NCBI GenBank assembly: GCA_947452785.1 | Contig: CANGDZ010000004.1 | Location: 33,312-97,311, forward strand | Length of the DNA: 64,000 nt | Direction of reading: 5' to 3' | Source: Comamonadaceae bacterium | GTDB taxonomy: Bacteria > Pseudomonadota > Gammaproteobacteria > Burkholderiales > Burkholderiaceae_C | Part shown: piece by piece, positions 45,396-53,845 of the stretch | Numbering within the stretch: the first letter of the stretch is position 1 | Layout: each line of letters starts with the position of its first letter | The notes under the pieces: model-generated | Databases searched by the model: none | What the model was told of the DNA's origin: nothing | What the model saw: the letters and a program-made list of their open reading frames with translations, nothing else | Program-made: the position numbers and the translations under genes

Positions 45396-45447
45396 CATTA
45401 GTATTTATATAAGAACAAGCTAATGAATTTAAATAGTCATTTAATGA
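45396..45447. promoter_or_regulatory. AT-rich inverted repeats upstream of the cytochrome/fccB pair
   Basis: CATTAG and CTAATG (18-base spacing) and the compact TCATT-T-AATGA lie in the gap after the arsR gene. They suit binding by its dimeric product and control of the following pair. Only position and symmetry support this. Confidence 0.4.
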
Positions 45448-45532
45448 TCTGACGGCTGACCTGAAAGTCAAAGAAGGTTTTGTGTCTTTTTGGCCTTGAG
45501 GGCCGCGGTATTTTTTTAATGGAGTCAAGCTC

Positions 45533-45844
45533 ATGAAATTTACGTACACCTTGGCCGCCGCTGGCTTGCTGCTGGGCGCGGTGAGCGCATCGGCCCAGGC
45601 GCTGGACGCCTTGCAAGTGCGCAGCCTGGCGGCTTCCTGCTCGGCCTGTCACGGCACCAACGGTCACGCCCAACCCGGCATGATTTCTTTGGCCGGAACC
45701 CCCAGCCAGTTGACCGTGCAAAAAATGCAGGACTTCAAAGCCGGGCGAGCGCCTGGTGCCACCATCATGCATCAACTGGCCAAAGGCTACAACGATGCAG
45801 AGATCAACGCCATTGCGGCTTACTTTGCCGCACAAAAGAAATAA
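45533..45844 (+). CDS. Periplasmic c-type cytochrome, flavocytochrome c small subunit-like
   Basis: A 103-residue monohaem cytochrome c with signal peptide (AAAGLLLGAVSASAQA) and haem site CSACHG; the likely axial Met is in GMISLAGTP or GATIMHQL. It immediately precedes the FAD subunit gene, so it should carry electrons from sulfide oxidation (FccA/SoxE role). Upstream GGAGTC serves as ribosome-binding site. Confidence 0.85.
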   Translation: MKFTYTLAAAGLLLGAVSASAQALDALQVRSLAASCSACHGTNGHAQPGMISLAGTPSQLTVQKMQDFKAGRAPGATIMHQLAKGYNDAEINAIAAYFAAQKK

Positions 45845-45854
45845 GGAGTTCAGC

Positions 45855-47126
45855 ATGCAACGTCGTCATCTCTTGCAAACAGGCTCCGCCTTGGGCGCGG
45901 CGGGTTGGTTATCGGGTTGTGCCAGCATCGGCGGCAAAGGCCCTAAGGTGGTGGTCATTGGTGCCGGTTATGCCGGTGCCACGGCGGCCAAGTACATCCG
46001 CATGTGGTCCGATTACGGCATCCAGGTGACACTGGTCGAACCTAACGCCGCTTTCGTCTCTTGCCCCATGTCCAACTTGGTGTTGGGTGGCAGCAAGACC
46101 ATGGCCGACATCACCACGCCGTATGACAACCTGGTTAAACGCCATGGCGTGCAATGGGTGCAAGACCGGGTGAGCAGCATCGATGTGGACAAGCGCACCG
46201 TGAAGTTGGCCGGTGGCTCGGAGCTGAGCTATGACCGGTTGATTGTTTCGCCCGGTGTCGACATGATGTGGGACAGTTTGCCCGGTATGCGGCAGCCTGG
46301 TGCGCAAGACAAAGTGCTGCACGCCTGGAAGGCTGGCCCACAAACCCTGGCGCTGCGCAAGCAACTTGAAGCCATGCCAGACGGCGGCGTGTTTGCCATG
46401 TCGATCCCCTTGGCGCCTTACCGTTGCCCGCCTGGACCTTATGAGCGGGCTTGCCAAGTGGCCGACTATTTCAGCAAAGCCAAACCGAAAAGCAAGGTGC
46501 TGATTCTGGACGCCAATGACGACGTGACCTCCAAAGGGCCGTTGTTCAAAAAAGCCTGGGCCGAGCGCTACAAAGGCATCATTGAGTACCGCAACAAACA
46601 CAATGTCACGGATGTGGATGCCGCGACGCAAACCTTGAAGTTTGAGTTCAACGACGACCTCAAAGCCAATGTGTTGAATGTGATTCCCGACATGCGTGCC
46701 GGGGACATTGCCGTCAAAACAGGTTTGGCCACGGCCAATAAGCGCTGGTGCGAAGTGGACTTTTTGACCTTTGAATCCAAGGCGGCTAAAAATGTTCACG
46801 TGCTCGGCGATGCGATCCAGATCGCACCGGCCATGCCCAAGTCGGGCCACATGGCCAATCAACATGGCAAGGCCTGCGCGGCCGCGGTGGTCGCTTTGTT
46901 GACGGGTCAAAACGTGAATCCATCGCCTGTTTACAACAACACCTGCTACAGCTATGTCAGCGCCACCGATGTGGTGCATGTCTCCAGCGTGCACCGCTAC
47001 GACGCTGAAAAGAAAACGATGCTCACCGTTCCGGGTTCTGGTGGGGTGTCTGCGGCGGCCAATGAATTGGAAGGTATTTACGCCTGGGCTTGGGCGCAAA
47101 ACATCTGGGCCGACACCTTGGCTTGA
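45855..47126 (+). CDS. fccB: Flavocytochrome c sulfide dehydrogenase, FAD subunit (FccB/SoxF)
   Basis: A 423-residue periplasmic flavoprotein that oxidises sulfide. The leader MQRRHLLQTGSALGAAGWL carries a twin-arginine-like RRHLL, then VVVIGAGYAGATAAKYI (FAD), CPMSNLVLGG with the first redox Cys, and YRCPPGPYERACQ with the second. The C-terminal VHVLGDAIQI binds FAD. AAGGAG lies seven bases before the chosen ATG. It forms a pair with the preceding cytochrome. Confidence 0.92.
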   Translation: MQRRHLLQTGSALGAAGWLSGCASIGGKGPKVVVIGAGYAGATAAKYIRMWSDYGIQVTLVEPNAAFVSCPMSNLVLGGSKTMADITTPYDNLVKRHGVQWVQDRVSSIDVDKRTVKLAGGSELSYDRLIVSPGVDMMWDSLPGMRQPGAQDKVLHAWKAGPQTLALRKQLEAMPDGGVFAMSIPLAPYRCPPGPYERACQVADYFSKAKPKSKVLILDANDDVTSKGPLFKKAWAERYKGIIEYRNKHNVTDVDAATQTLKFEFNDDLKANVLNVIPDMRAGDIAVKTGLATANKRWCEVDFLTFESKAAKNVHVLGDAIQIAPAMPKSGHMANQHGKACAAAVVALLTGQNVNPSPVYNNTCYSYVSATDVVHVSSVHRYDAEKKTMLTVPGSGGVSAAANELEGIYAWAWAQNIWADTLA

Positions 47127-47171
47127 GGGCAGCCGTCCTGCGGGTGCAAGTCCCGCTGCGAGCCAAGAGTC

Positions 47172-47402
47172 TGGCGCGAGCTGGACAAATGGTTACGTCA
47201 CCGACTAAGGGCGATTCAGCTTAAACATTGGAAGCGGCCGGGGACGATCTACCGGGAGCTCAAAGCACTTGGTGCAGACGAAGATGTTGCAAAACGGGTG
47301 GCGGTGTACAGCCGCCGCTGGTGGCGCAACAGCGCTATGCTGTTGAATAATGTGCTGACAATCGCTTACTTCGACCGAATGGGCGTACCCCGACTCTCAT
47401 GA
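47172..47402 (+). pseudogene. C-terminal fragment of group II intron maturase
   Basis: About 76 codons remain: WRELDKWLRHRLRAIQLKHW, then WKRPGTIYRELKALG and YFDRMGVPRLS before the stop. This is the maturase-specific (GIIM) end of intron-encoded reverse transcriptases. The reverse transcriptase domain and any start codon are missing. Confidence 0.88.
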
Positions 47403-47416
47403 CCTCAAGCTCTCGA

Positions 47417-47448
47417 ACCGCCGGGTGCGGACCCGCATGCCCGGTGGT
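47417..47448 (+). ncRNA. Group II intron domain V
   Basis: ACCGCCGGG pairs with CCCGGTGGT (one G-U), then TGCG with CGCA around the loop GACC, with a two-base TG bulge on the 3' side: the standard domain V layout. The following stem with an unpaired A near CCCTATGCC is the expected branch-point domain VI. Confidence 0.82.
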
Positions 47449-47506
47449 GTGGCAGGGGTGTCTTCCATTGCGGGGGACCCCCTATGCCGATTGGATGCGG
47501 GGTGGG

Positions 47507-48583
47507 TTAAACCGGCCAGCCCATCTTGCGGTGCAGGCGCCAAGCCATGCAGGCACCCAGGCCAATGGCTATCAAAGTCAACCATGCGGTCAGCGCAAAG
47601 ACCGATCCTCCCGTCATTCCTGCGCCCACCGTACAGCCTCCGGCCATCACGGCACCAAAGCCCATCAACAGCGCGCCGATCAGGTAGTGGCCCAGTTTAT
47701 TTTCTGATTTAAAACCTTCCCAGCGAAAGTCACCGCCGATCACTGCGCCCACCCACGAGCCAAAAAAAGTGGCGGGCAGCAAACCGGCATCAAAGCCAAA
47801 GCGCGGCGCGGTGCCGGTAGACATCGCGCGCATCAGCATTTCGGCCGAGGCGCTGCTGAAGCTCAGGCTTTGAATTTGTACCGCTTCAAATGAATGGGAC
47901 GCAATCAGTTGCGTCAAGCCCCAGCCCGCAGCAATGGCCAGACCTACACAGATCGCACCCAAGGCCAAACCCCAACTGCTCGCGTGTGTTTTGAAGAAAG
48001 CATAAACAGCCCACAAAAAGGCCACGCTGGCCAATAACAGTCCACCCGTGGCACCGAGACCACTCAATTGCAGCAAGTCGCGGCCAGGTCCTCCGTCGAT
48101 CGGCCACCAGCCCACCAGTGCTTGCCGAGCCGGAGCCAACCAACCGGCGATGCTGGCCTGCACCGTGGCGGCAAAAACCAATCCGGCGAGCAGGGCGCGC
48201 AGGTTGCCGTTGGCCGACAAAATCAATAAGCGGCTGGCGCAACCGCGCGTCATGATCATGCCGGCGCCAAAACACAGGCCGCCCAACACCGCACCTGAAA
48301 TGCTGCCCGGTTGCGCAATATAGCGTGAGGTGCTGGGTTGCAAGGCGCCTAGCCATACCAAGAGTTGCACGCCGAGTAAGCAGGCGGCAAAACCCAGAAA
48401 CCAGACACTGAAACGTTCTCCCGGCCGTCCTTGGCAGCACTCAATGGCCGCCGCGCGAGCGCAAAATCGGGTGCGCTGGGCTGCCAGGCCAAAAATGAAT
48501 CCCACCAGGGCCCCGGCCATGGCGAGAGCATTGGTGTCACCCCAGGTTTCTATCAGGCTTGCGATATCCAACAGCTTCTCCAA
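47507..48583 (-). CDS. YeeE/YedE family sulfur transporter (SoxT-like)
   Basis: A 358-residue inner-membrane protein of the YeeE/YedE (TsuA) family, about nine helices. Conserved Cys sites typical of thiosulfate transporters are visible: RTRFCARAA, MTRGCASRLL and MAGGCTVGAGMTGGS. In sox clusters such proteins (SoxT) import sulfur compounds. It is transcribed against its neighbours; the start is TTG with no strong ribosome-binding site, and a Met at about codon 22 is an alternative. The intron remnant ends 16 bases beyond its stop. Confidence 0.83.
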   Translation of the reverse strand: MEKLLDIASLIETWGDTNALAMAGALVGFIFGLAAQRTRFCARAAAIECCQGRPGERFSVWFLGFAACLLGVQLLVWLGALQPSTSRYIAQPGSISGAVLGGLCFGAGMIMTRGCASRLLILSANGNLRALLAGLVFAATVQASIAGWLAPARQALVGWWPIDGGPGRDLLQLSGLGATGGLLLASVAFLWAVYAFFKTHASSWGLALGAICVGLAIAAGWGLTQLIASHSFEAVQIQSLSFSSASAEMLMRAMSTGTAPRFGFDAGLLPATFFGSWVGAVIGGDFRWEGFKSENKLGHYLIGALLMGFGAVMAGGCTVGAGMTGGSVFALTAWLTLIAIGLGACMAWRLHRKMGWPV

Positions 48584-48668
48584 TAATTCAACAGTTCTTT
48601 GCGGGTGAGTTTTTTCATGCCTTTATGCCCGTTCTCACCCAACCCTCTATTGTCACCACTTTAATTGC

Positions 48669-49175
48669 ATGCCGTTTCCCCTTCAATTACCTTGCGCTTC
48701 ACTTCTGCACCGGCGTGACTGCCTGCGCCTGATAGCCGCCACCAGTCTGTCGTGCCTGCCCTTGGCTTTACGCGCCGCCGATGGCTCAGGGGGTTGGTTG
48801 CCCGCGGCGCAATCCTTGCGCGACGAGTTGTCGCAGGCCTTGCGCAAAAAACAACCCCTGTTGGTGATGGTCAGTTTGGAGGGCTGTATATACTGCAAAA
48901 TGGCACGGCAAAGTCATTTGGTGCCGATGCATCAAGGCGGCGCACCCGTGGTGCAAGTGGATTTTCGAAGTCCTCAAGCCGTGCTGGATTTTGCGGGCAA
49001 ACCGACCACGCACGATGAACTGGCTCGGCTGTGGAAAGTCACGGTGACACCGACCCTGCTTTTCTTCGGGCCTGGCGGGCGTGAAGTTGCTGAGCGCATG
49101 GAGGGCGGCTACTTGCCTGATTTTTATGGCAGCTATCTGGACGATCGCTTGGTTAAAGCGCGGACCCAACTGTAA
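48669..49175 (+). CDS. soxW: Periplasmic thioredoxin-like protein (SoxW-like)
   Basis: A 168-residue thioredoxin-fold protein with an N-terminal signal (LIAATSLSCLPLALRA) and the redox site GCIYCKM; TVTPTLLFF contains the cis-Pro. SoxW keeps SoxYZ or other Sox thiols reduced in the periplasm. It is upstream of a small cytochrome and soxC. Confidence 0.78.
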   Translation: MPFPLQLPCASLLHRRDCLRLIAATSLSCLPLALRAADGSGGWLPAAQSLRDELSQALRKKQPLLVMVSLEGCIYCKMARQSHLVPMHQGGAPVVQVDFRSPQAVLDFAGKPTTHDELARLWKVTVTPTLLFFGPGGREVAERMEGGYLPDFYGSYLDDRLVKARTQL

Positions 49176-49204
49176 AAACTTAACCCCTGCAAAAGGCGCG
49201 CAAC

Positions 49205-49531
49205 ATGAAAACAAGCCCGGGCTTACTATTAGTGTGCATTTTGAACTTGCTCTGCATGGCGATGGCGCATGCACAGCCAGCCATTTTCCAGGGTGCCGAT
49301 ATGAAGTTGGGTGCGCAGTTGATACAGGAACATCAATGTGCGAGTTGTCATGTAAACAAGGTCGGCGGCAATGGCGATGCGATCTACAAACTGCAGGGCC
49401 GGATTCAAACACCTGCTTTGCTGCGTGGCATGGTGGAACACTGCAACACCGAGCTCAACCTGAGCTTGTTCCCTGAAGAGGTGACTGCGGTGGCGGCCGT
49501 ATTGAGTCGAGATCATTACCGGTTCAAATGA
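49205..49531 (+). CDS. Small periplasmic cytochrome c
   Basis: A 108-residue protein with signal peptide (LLLVCILNLLCMAMAHAQ) and a single haem site CASCHV. The distal ligand is unclear (MVEHCN is a candidate). It lies between soxW and soxC and may pass electrons from the Sox complex. It is not clearly one of the named Sox proteins. Confidence 0.72.
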   Translation: MKTSPGLLLVCILNLLCMAMAHAQPAIFQGADMKLGAQLIQEHQCASCHVNKVGGNGDAIYKLQGRIQTPALLRGMVEHCNTELNLSLFPEEVTAVAAVLSRDHYRFK

Positions 49532-49634
49532 AAGTCCTGCTCGATCCTTGGAACGCATCAAAAGGGATTCAAACCTAGGGAATATCCTGAGAGATGGAAG
49601 GTGCTGGCGGCTCCCTTCGCTCGTTTTTTCAAAT

Positions 49635-49656
49635 ACTATATATCCATAGTTTCGAA
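49635..49656 (+). promoter_or_regulatory. AT-rich palindromes before soxC
   Basis: ACTAT-ATATCC-ATAGT is followed directly by TTCGAA, in an AT-rich leader 30-50 bases before soxC. Likely to include the promoter and regulator site for soxCDYZAX. Confidence 0.4.
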
Positions 49657-49681
49657 TATACAAACATATAAGGAGTCTTGT

Positions 49682-51046
49682 GTGCCGCCAATTTCGATGC
49701 ACGCCGGCCGCTTGATCAAAGCCCCGGAGAGTTTTCTCACCCCCGCAGGGGTCCAAGCCGTCATTCAAGAAGGCAAACAGGGCCGACGCGGTTTTTTGCG
49801 TGGTGCTTTTGCCGCGGCTGCGGCCAGTGTGGCTGCACCCCAGGTCATGGCGCAAGGCAATCCGGTGCCCACCGAAGGTGGTGACCCCAACATCATGCAA
49901 CTGCCGGCGCATGCCACCGGTTTGGGGCAAGGAGTGGCCACGCTGGGGTATGGCCAGCCCTCGCAATTCGAAATCAATTTGCAGCGCCGGCAAAGTCCTG
50001 GCTTGACGCAAACCACGCAAGCCTCGGTGTCTTTCGCACCCTTGCAGTCCTTGTTTGGCATCGTCACCCCCAGTGGTTTGCATTTTGAGCGGCACCACCA
50101 AGGTTGGTGGGACATCGACCCGTCCAAGCACCGATTCATGGTCAATGGCATGGTCAAGACGCCCAAGGTGTTCACCATGGACGAAATCATGCGCTTACCT
50201 TCGGTATCGCGTTTTCACTTTATTGAATGTGGCGCCAATACCGCGGTGGAATGGGGCAATGTGGCGGTGCCGACGGTGCAGTACACGCATGGCATGTTGT
50301 CGTGCAGTGAGTTCACCGGTGTACCTTTGATCACACTGCTGGAGTTGGCGGGTGCCGATTTAAAGCAAGGCAAGTTCATATTGGCCGAAGGGGGCGAGGG
50401 CTCGTCCATGACGCGCACCATCCCCATGAGCCTGATCACCTCGGGTGAAGTCATCGTGGCCTATGGGCAAAACGGAGAAATGCTTCGACCTGAAAACGGC
50501 TACCCCTTGCGCTTGGTGGTCCCTGGCATTCAAGGCGTCAGTTGGATCAAGTACTTGCGCCGTGTGGAGGTGGGCGACCAGCCTTACGCCACCAAGGACG
50601 AAGCGGTGCATTACATGGATTTGCAGCCCAATGGCCAACATCGCCAGTACACCAACATTCAAGAATGCAAGAGCGTTGTGACCACACCTTCAGGCGGGCA
50701 AGTTTTGTTGGATCAAGGTTTTTACAACATCACCGGCCTGGCATGGTCCGGCAAAGGCAAGGTCAAACGCGTGGATGTGTCGGTCGACGGCGGCAGAAAT
50801 TGGCGCTCTGCGCGACTCGAAACGCCGGTGCTCTCCAAAGCCTTGACCCGTTTTAATTTGGACTGGGTCTGGGACGGCAAGCCGGCCATTATTCAAAGCC
50901 GTGCGCAAGACGAAACGGGTTTTGTGCAACCCACCTACCAGCAACTGCGCGCCGTGCGGGGTACGCGCTCGATCTATCACAACAACGCCATCCAGTCTTG
51001 GTTGGTGCAGGAAAACGGCGAGGTGAAAAATGTCCAGGTTTCTTAA
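49682..51046 (+). CDS. soxC: Sulfite dehydrogenase molybdenum subunit SoxC
   Basis: A 454-residue Mo-cofactor protein of the sulfite oxidase family. A twin-arginine leader, RRGFLRGAFAAAAASVAAP, sends the folded enzyme to the periplasm. FIECGANTAVEWGN carries the cofactor Cys, and the dimerisation domain has VKRVDVSVDGGRNW. The GTG start was chosen because AGGAG lies six bases before it; an ATG five codons later is possible. With SoxD it oxidises the sulfane sulfur on SoxY. Confidence 0.95.
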   Translation: MPPISMHAGRLIKAPESFLTPAGVQAVIQEGKQGRRGFLRGAFAAAAASVAAPQVMAQGNPVPTEGGDPNIMQLPAHATGLGQGVATLGYGQPSQFEINLQRRQSPGLTQTTQASVSFAPLQSLFGIVTPSGLHFERHHQGWWDIDPSKHRFMVNGMVKTPKVFTMDEIMRLPSVSRFHFIECGANTAVEWGNVAVPTVQYTHGMLSCSEFTGVPLITLLELAGADLKQGKFILAEGGEGSSMTRTIPMSLITSGEVIVAYGQNGEMLRPENGYPLRLVVPGIQGVSWIKYLRRVEVGDQPYATKDEAVHYMDLQPNGQHRQYTNIQECKSVVTTPSGGQVLLDQGFYNITGLAWSGKGKVKRVDVSVDGGRNWRSARLETPVLSKALTRFNLDWVWDGKPAIIQSRAQDETGFVQPTYQQLRAVRGTRSIYHNNAIQSWLVQENGEVKNVQVS

Positions 51047-52118
51047 AGTCCTGCTCACCTGTGCAGTGCTGTGCATGGCTTTCGCAGCGACCGCGCAAAG
51101 CAGCAAATACCCTGGCGTGGGCCGCAATGCAACACCCAAAGAAGTGGCCCAATGGGACATTGATGTCCGACCTGACTTCAAAGGCTTACCTGTCGGTTCA
51201 GGATCGGTGGCCAAGGGCCAAGAGGTGTGGGAAGCCAAATGCGCCCATTGCCACGGGGTGTTTGGTGAGTCCAATGAAGTGTTCAGCCCCATCATTGGCG
51301 GCACCTCGGCCGAGGACATTCGCGTAGGCCGTGTGGCCAATCTGTCTCGGCCAGACTATCCGGGGCGCACCACCATCATGAAGGTCCCCACGGTCTCCAC
51401 CTTGTGGGACTACATCAACCGCGCCATGCCTTGGACAGCCCCCAAGTCCTTGAGTGCCGATGAGGTGTATGCAGTGACTGCATTTTTACTGAACCTCGCC
51501 AATGTGTTGCCGGATGACTTTGTGATGTCTGACAAAAATATCCAAGATGTCCAGGCGCGCATGCCCAATCGCAATGGCATGACCACGCAGCATGGCCTGT
51601 GGATGGGCAAAGAGTTTGCAGGGCCCGCCAAGGCCGATACAGCGAATGTGATTTGCATGAAGCATTGCAAGCCTGAGCCTCAGTTGGCGTCTTTGTTACC
51701 CGCTTTTGCCCGCAATGCGCATGGCAACCTGAAGGAGCAAAACCGTGTTGTAGGCCAGCAACTCGGTGCGGACACCACCCAACCAGAAAAGCCATCGACA
51801 GGGCCCAAGGCGGTCGTTACCGACGCCTCAGTCGTTGGGACCGCATCGGTAAAGCCTGAAAAAACAGAGTCCCAAATCGCTTTGGCCTTGCTGAACAAGT
51901 ACAGTTGCACGGCTTGTCACGCCGTGGATAAAAAAGTGGTCGGCCCCGGATTTAATGAAGTAGCGCAACGACAAAGCGGCAAAACCGATTATTTGTTGGG
52001 CAAAATCAAGTCTGGCAGCGTGGGAGTGTACGGCAATATTCCGATGCCACCCCAAACTTTGCCCGAGGCAGATGCCCAAAAAATTGTCGAATGGATTTCC
52101 AAAGGGGCCAACAAGTGA
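51030..52118 (+). CDS. soxD: SoxD dihaem cytochrome c
   Basis: A 362-residue periplasmic protein with signal peptide (VLLTCAVLCMAFAATAQ) and two haem sites, CAHCHG near residue 70 and CTACHA in the C-terminal third, joined by a Thr/Pro/Lys-rich linker. It takes electrons from SoxC. Its start lies 17 bases inside soxC, so the two are coupled. SoxCD presence allows full oxidation of thiosulfate to sulfate without stored sulfur. Confidence 0.95.
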   Translation: MSRFLKVLLTCAVLCMAFAATAQSSKYPGVGRNATPKEVAQWDIDVRPDFKGLPVGSGSVAKGQEVWEAKCAHCHGVFGESNEVFSPIIGGTSAEDIRVGRVANLSRPDYPGRTTIMKVPTVSTLWDYINRAMPWTAPKSLSADEVYAVTAFLLNLANVLPDDFVMSDKNIQDVQARMPNRNGMTTQHGLWMGKEFAGPAKADTANVICMKHCKPEPQLASLLPAFARNAHGNLKEQNRVVGQQLGADTTQPEKPSTGPKAVVTDASVVGTASVKPEKTESQIALALLNKYSCTACHAVDKKVVGPGFNEVAQRQSGKTDYLLGKIKSGSVGVYGNIPMPPQTLPEADAQKIVEWISKGANK

Positions 52119-52186
52119 TGCGGGTAGTTCCCGTTGCCTTGTGCCTACAGCTTTAATAACATCACTCATCATTTAGGAGATACCCG

Positions 52187-52642
52187 ATGCAAACCCGTCG
52201 CGAGACACTCAAACACAGCCTGGCTGTGGCAGGCCTGTTGGCCGCCGCAGGCTTTCCCCAATTCGCCCATGCGGCTTACAACAAAACGGCCTTTGATGCC
52301 AAGTCGGTGCAAGACGCGGTCAAGGCCGCCGGCGGCGCTTCTTTGGCTGAAAGCAAAGACGTGACTCTGACGGCGCCTGACATCGCCGAAAACGGTGCAG
52401 TGGTACCCATGGGGGTCAGCACCGCTTTGCCCGGCGTGAAGCAGTTGTTGATCTTGGTGGAGAAAAACCCATCCGCCTTGGTGGCGATCTTTCATGGCTC
52501 CGACAGCTTGGACAACAATTTTCTGACCCGTGCCAAGATGGGGCAATCATCCGACGTGTATGCCGTGGCCATCTTGGCCGATGGCAAGGCCCTTTGGGCG
52601 AAAAAAGAAGTCAAAGTGACTTTGGGTGGTTGTGGCGGTTAA
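52187..52642 (+). CDS. soxY: SoxY sulfur-carrier protein
   Basis: A 151-residue carrier of sulfur intermediates, bound through the Cys of its C-terminal GGCGG tail. The Tat-type leader TRRETLKHSLAVAGLLAAAG exports it folded, together with SoxZ. Preceded by AGGAGA. Confidence 0.97.
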   Translation: MQTRRETLKHSLAVAGLLAAAGFPQFAHAAYNKTAFDAKSVQDAVKAAGGASLAESKDVTLTAPDIAENGAVVPMGVSTALPGVKQLLILVEKNPSALVAIFHGSDSLDNNFLTRAKMGQSSDVYAVAILADGKALWAKKEVKVTLGGCGG

Positions 52643-52692
52643 GCCCCCATCTCAGTTTCCACGCATTTACATTCAAGAATTAGGAGTCCACC

Positions 52693-53004
52693 ATGGCAGA
52701 TCCGATGCGCATTCGCGCCCAAGCCGCTGGCGACAAAGCCACCGTTCGAGTTTTGATGAGCCACGAAATGGAAACCGGTCAGCGCAAAGACGCCGCCGGC
52801 AAAATCGTGCCCGCTTGGCATATCCAAGAAGTCACGGCTTCGCACAATGGCAAGCAAGTGCTGTCGGCTGAGTGGGGCCCTGCGGTGTCTAAAAACCCGT
52901 TCATGCAATTTGTTGTCAAAGGGGCCAAAGCCGGTGACAAGATTGCCGTGACCTGGAAAGACAACAGGGGCGACACGCGTACCGACGAAGCCACCGTGTC
53001 CTGA
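52693..53004 (+). CDS. soxZ: SoxZ, partner of SoxY
   Basis: A 103-residue immunoglobulin-like protein with no own signal (exported with SoxY). RVLMSHEMETGQRKD and NPFMQFVVKGAKAGDKIAV match the family. AGGAG precedes its ATG. Confidence 0.96.
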   Translation: MADPMRIRAQAAGDKATVRVLMSHEMETGQRKDAAGKIVPAWHIQEVTASHNGKQVLSAEWGPAVSKNPFMQFVVKGAKAGDKIAVTWKDNRGDTRTDEATVS

Positions 53005-53021
53005 GCCGCATCAAGGTGACC

Positions 53022-53828
53022 ATGCAAAAAGCCTCCATCCTCCCCTGGGCATTGGCCTTATCCGTCTTCGGCATGGCCCCCGCCATGGCGCAAAAAACCG
53101 CCAGCCAAGGCATTGACGAATACCGCGCCATGTTGGCCGATGGCAATCCCTCGGAGCTGTTTGAGGCCAAAGGCGAAGACCTTTGGGCAAAAGCACGCGG
53201 CCCGAAAAACGCCACTTTGGAAAAGTGCGACTTGGGCCAAGGCCCTGGCGTGGTTAAAGGCGTGTTTGTGACGCTGCCGCGTTACTTTGCCGATACCCAG
53301 CGCGTGCAAGATCTGGAGTCGCGTTTGGTGACCTGCATGGAAACCTTGCAAGGCTTGAACGGGGCCGAGATTGCCAACACACCGTTTGGCAAAGGCGAGC
53401 AAAACAATGTGACGGCGCTGGCCACCTGGATTGCGTCCGAATCCAAAGGACTTAAATTCAATTTATCGCAAGCGCACACGCAAGAAAAAACCTTCTTCGA
53501 AGTGGGCAAGCGTTTGTTTTACCAACGCGGCGGCACGCATGATTTTTCTTGCGCATCCTGCCATGGCGAGGAAGGCAAGCGCATCCGTCTGCAAGACCTG
53601 CCGATGCTGAGCAAGAACCCCGGCGACGGCGTGGGCTTTGCCGCCTGGCCGGCGTACCGAGTGTCGAACGGACAGATGTGGAGTATGCAGTTGCGGCTGA
53701 ATGACTGCTACCGCCAACAGCGCTTTCCCTACCCCGGTTTTGGCAGTGATGCGACGATTGCTTTATCGACCTACTTGGGTGTGAACGCCAAAGGTTCGAT
53801 TTCGGTGGCTCCGGCCATCAAGCGTTAA
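53022..53828 (+). CDS. soxA: SoxA cytochrome c
   Basis: A 268-residue L-cysteine S-thiosulfotransferase subunit that, with SoxX, joins thiosulfate to SoxY. Signal peptide LALSVFGMAPAMAQ. Only one CxxCH haem site is present (CASCHG); the N-terminal site seen in dihaem SoxA is reduced to LEKCDLG with a second Cys in RLVTCME, so this is the monohaem type. NDCYRQQR carries the active-site Cys that ligates the haem. ATG preferred to a GTG two codons upstream. Confidence 0.95.
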   Translation: MQKASILPWALALSVFGMAPAMAQKTASQGIDEYRAMLADGNPSELFEAKGEDLWAKARGPKNATLEKCDLGQGPGVVKGVFVTLPRYFADTQRVQDLESRLVTCMETLQGLNGAEIANTPFGKGEQNNVTALATWIASESKGLKFNLSQAHTQEKTFFEVGKRLFYQRGGTHDFSCASCHGEEGKRIRLQDLPMLSKNPGDGVGFAAWPAYRVSNGQMWSMQLRLNDCYRQQRFPYPGFGSDATIALSTYLGVNAKGSISVAPAIKR

Positions 53829-53845
53829 GTGACAGGAAGAACACA

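Larger units (their letters stand above)
47127..47491 (+). mobile_element. Truncated group II intron remnant
   Basis: About 365 bases directly after the fccB stop. The first 40 resemble intron domain I (GCGGG-TGCAAGT-CCCGC hairpin, 47140-47156); next comes the last part of a maturase frame, then domain V and a domain VI-like stem ending CTATGCCGAT. A complete intron would be about 2-2.5 kb, so most of the catalytic RNA and the reverse transcriptase are deleted and the element cannot move by itself. Confidence 0.85.
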
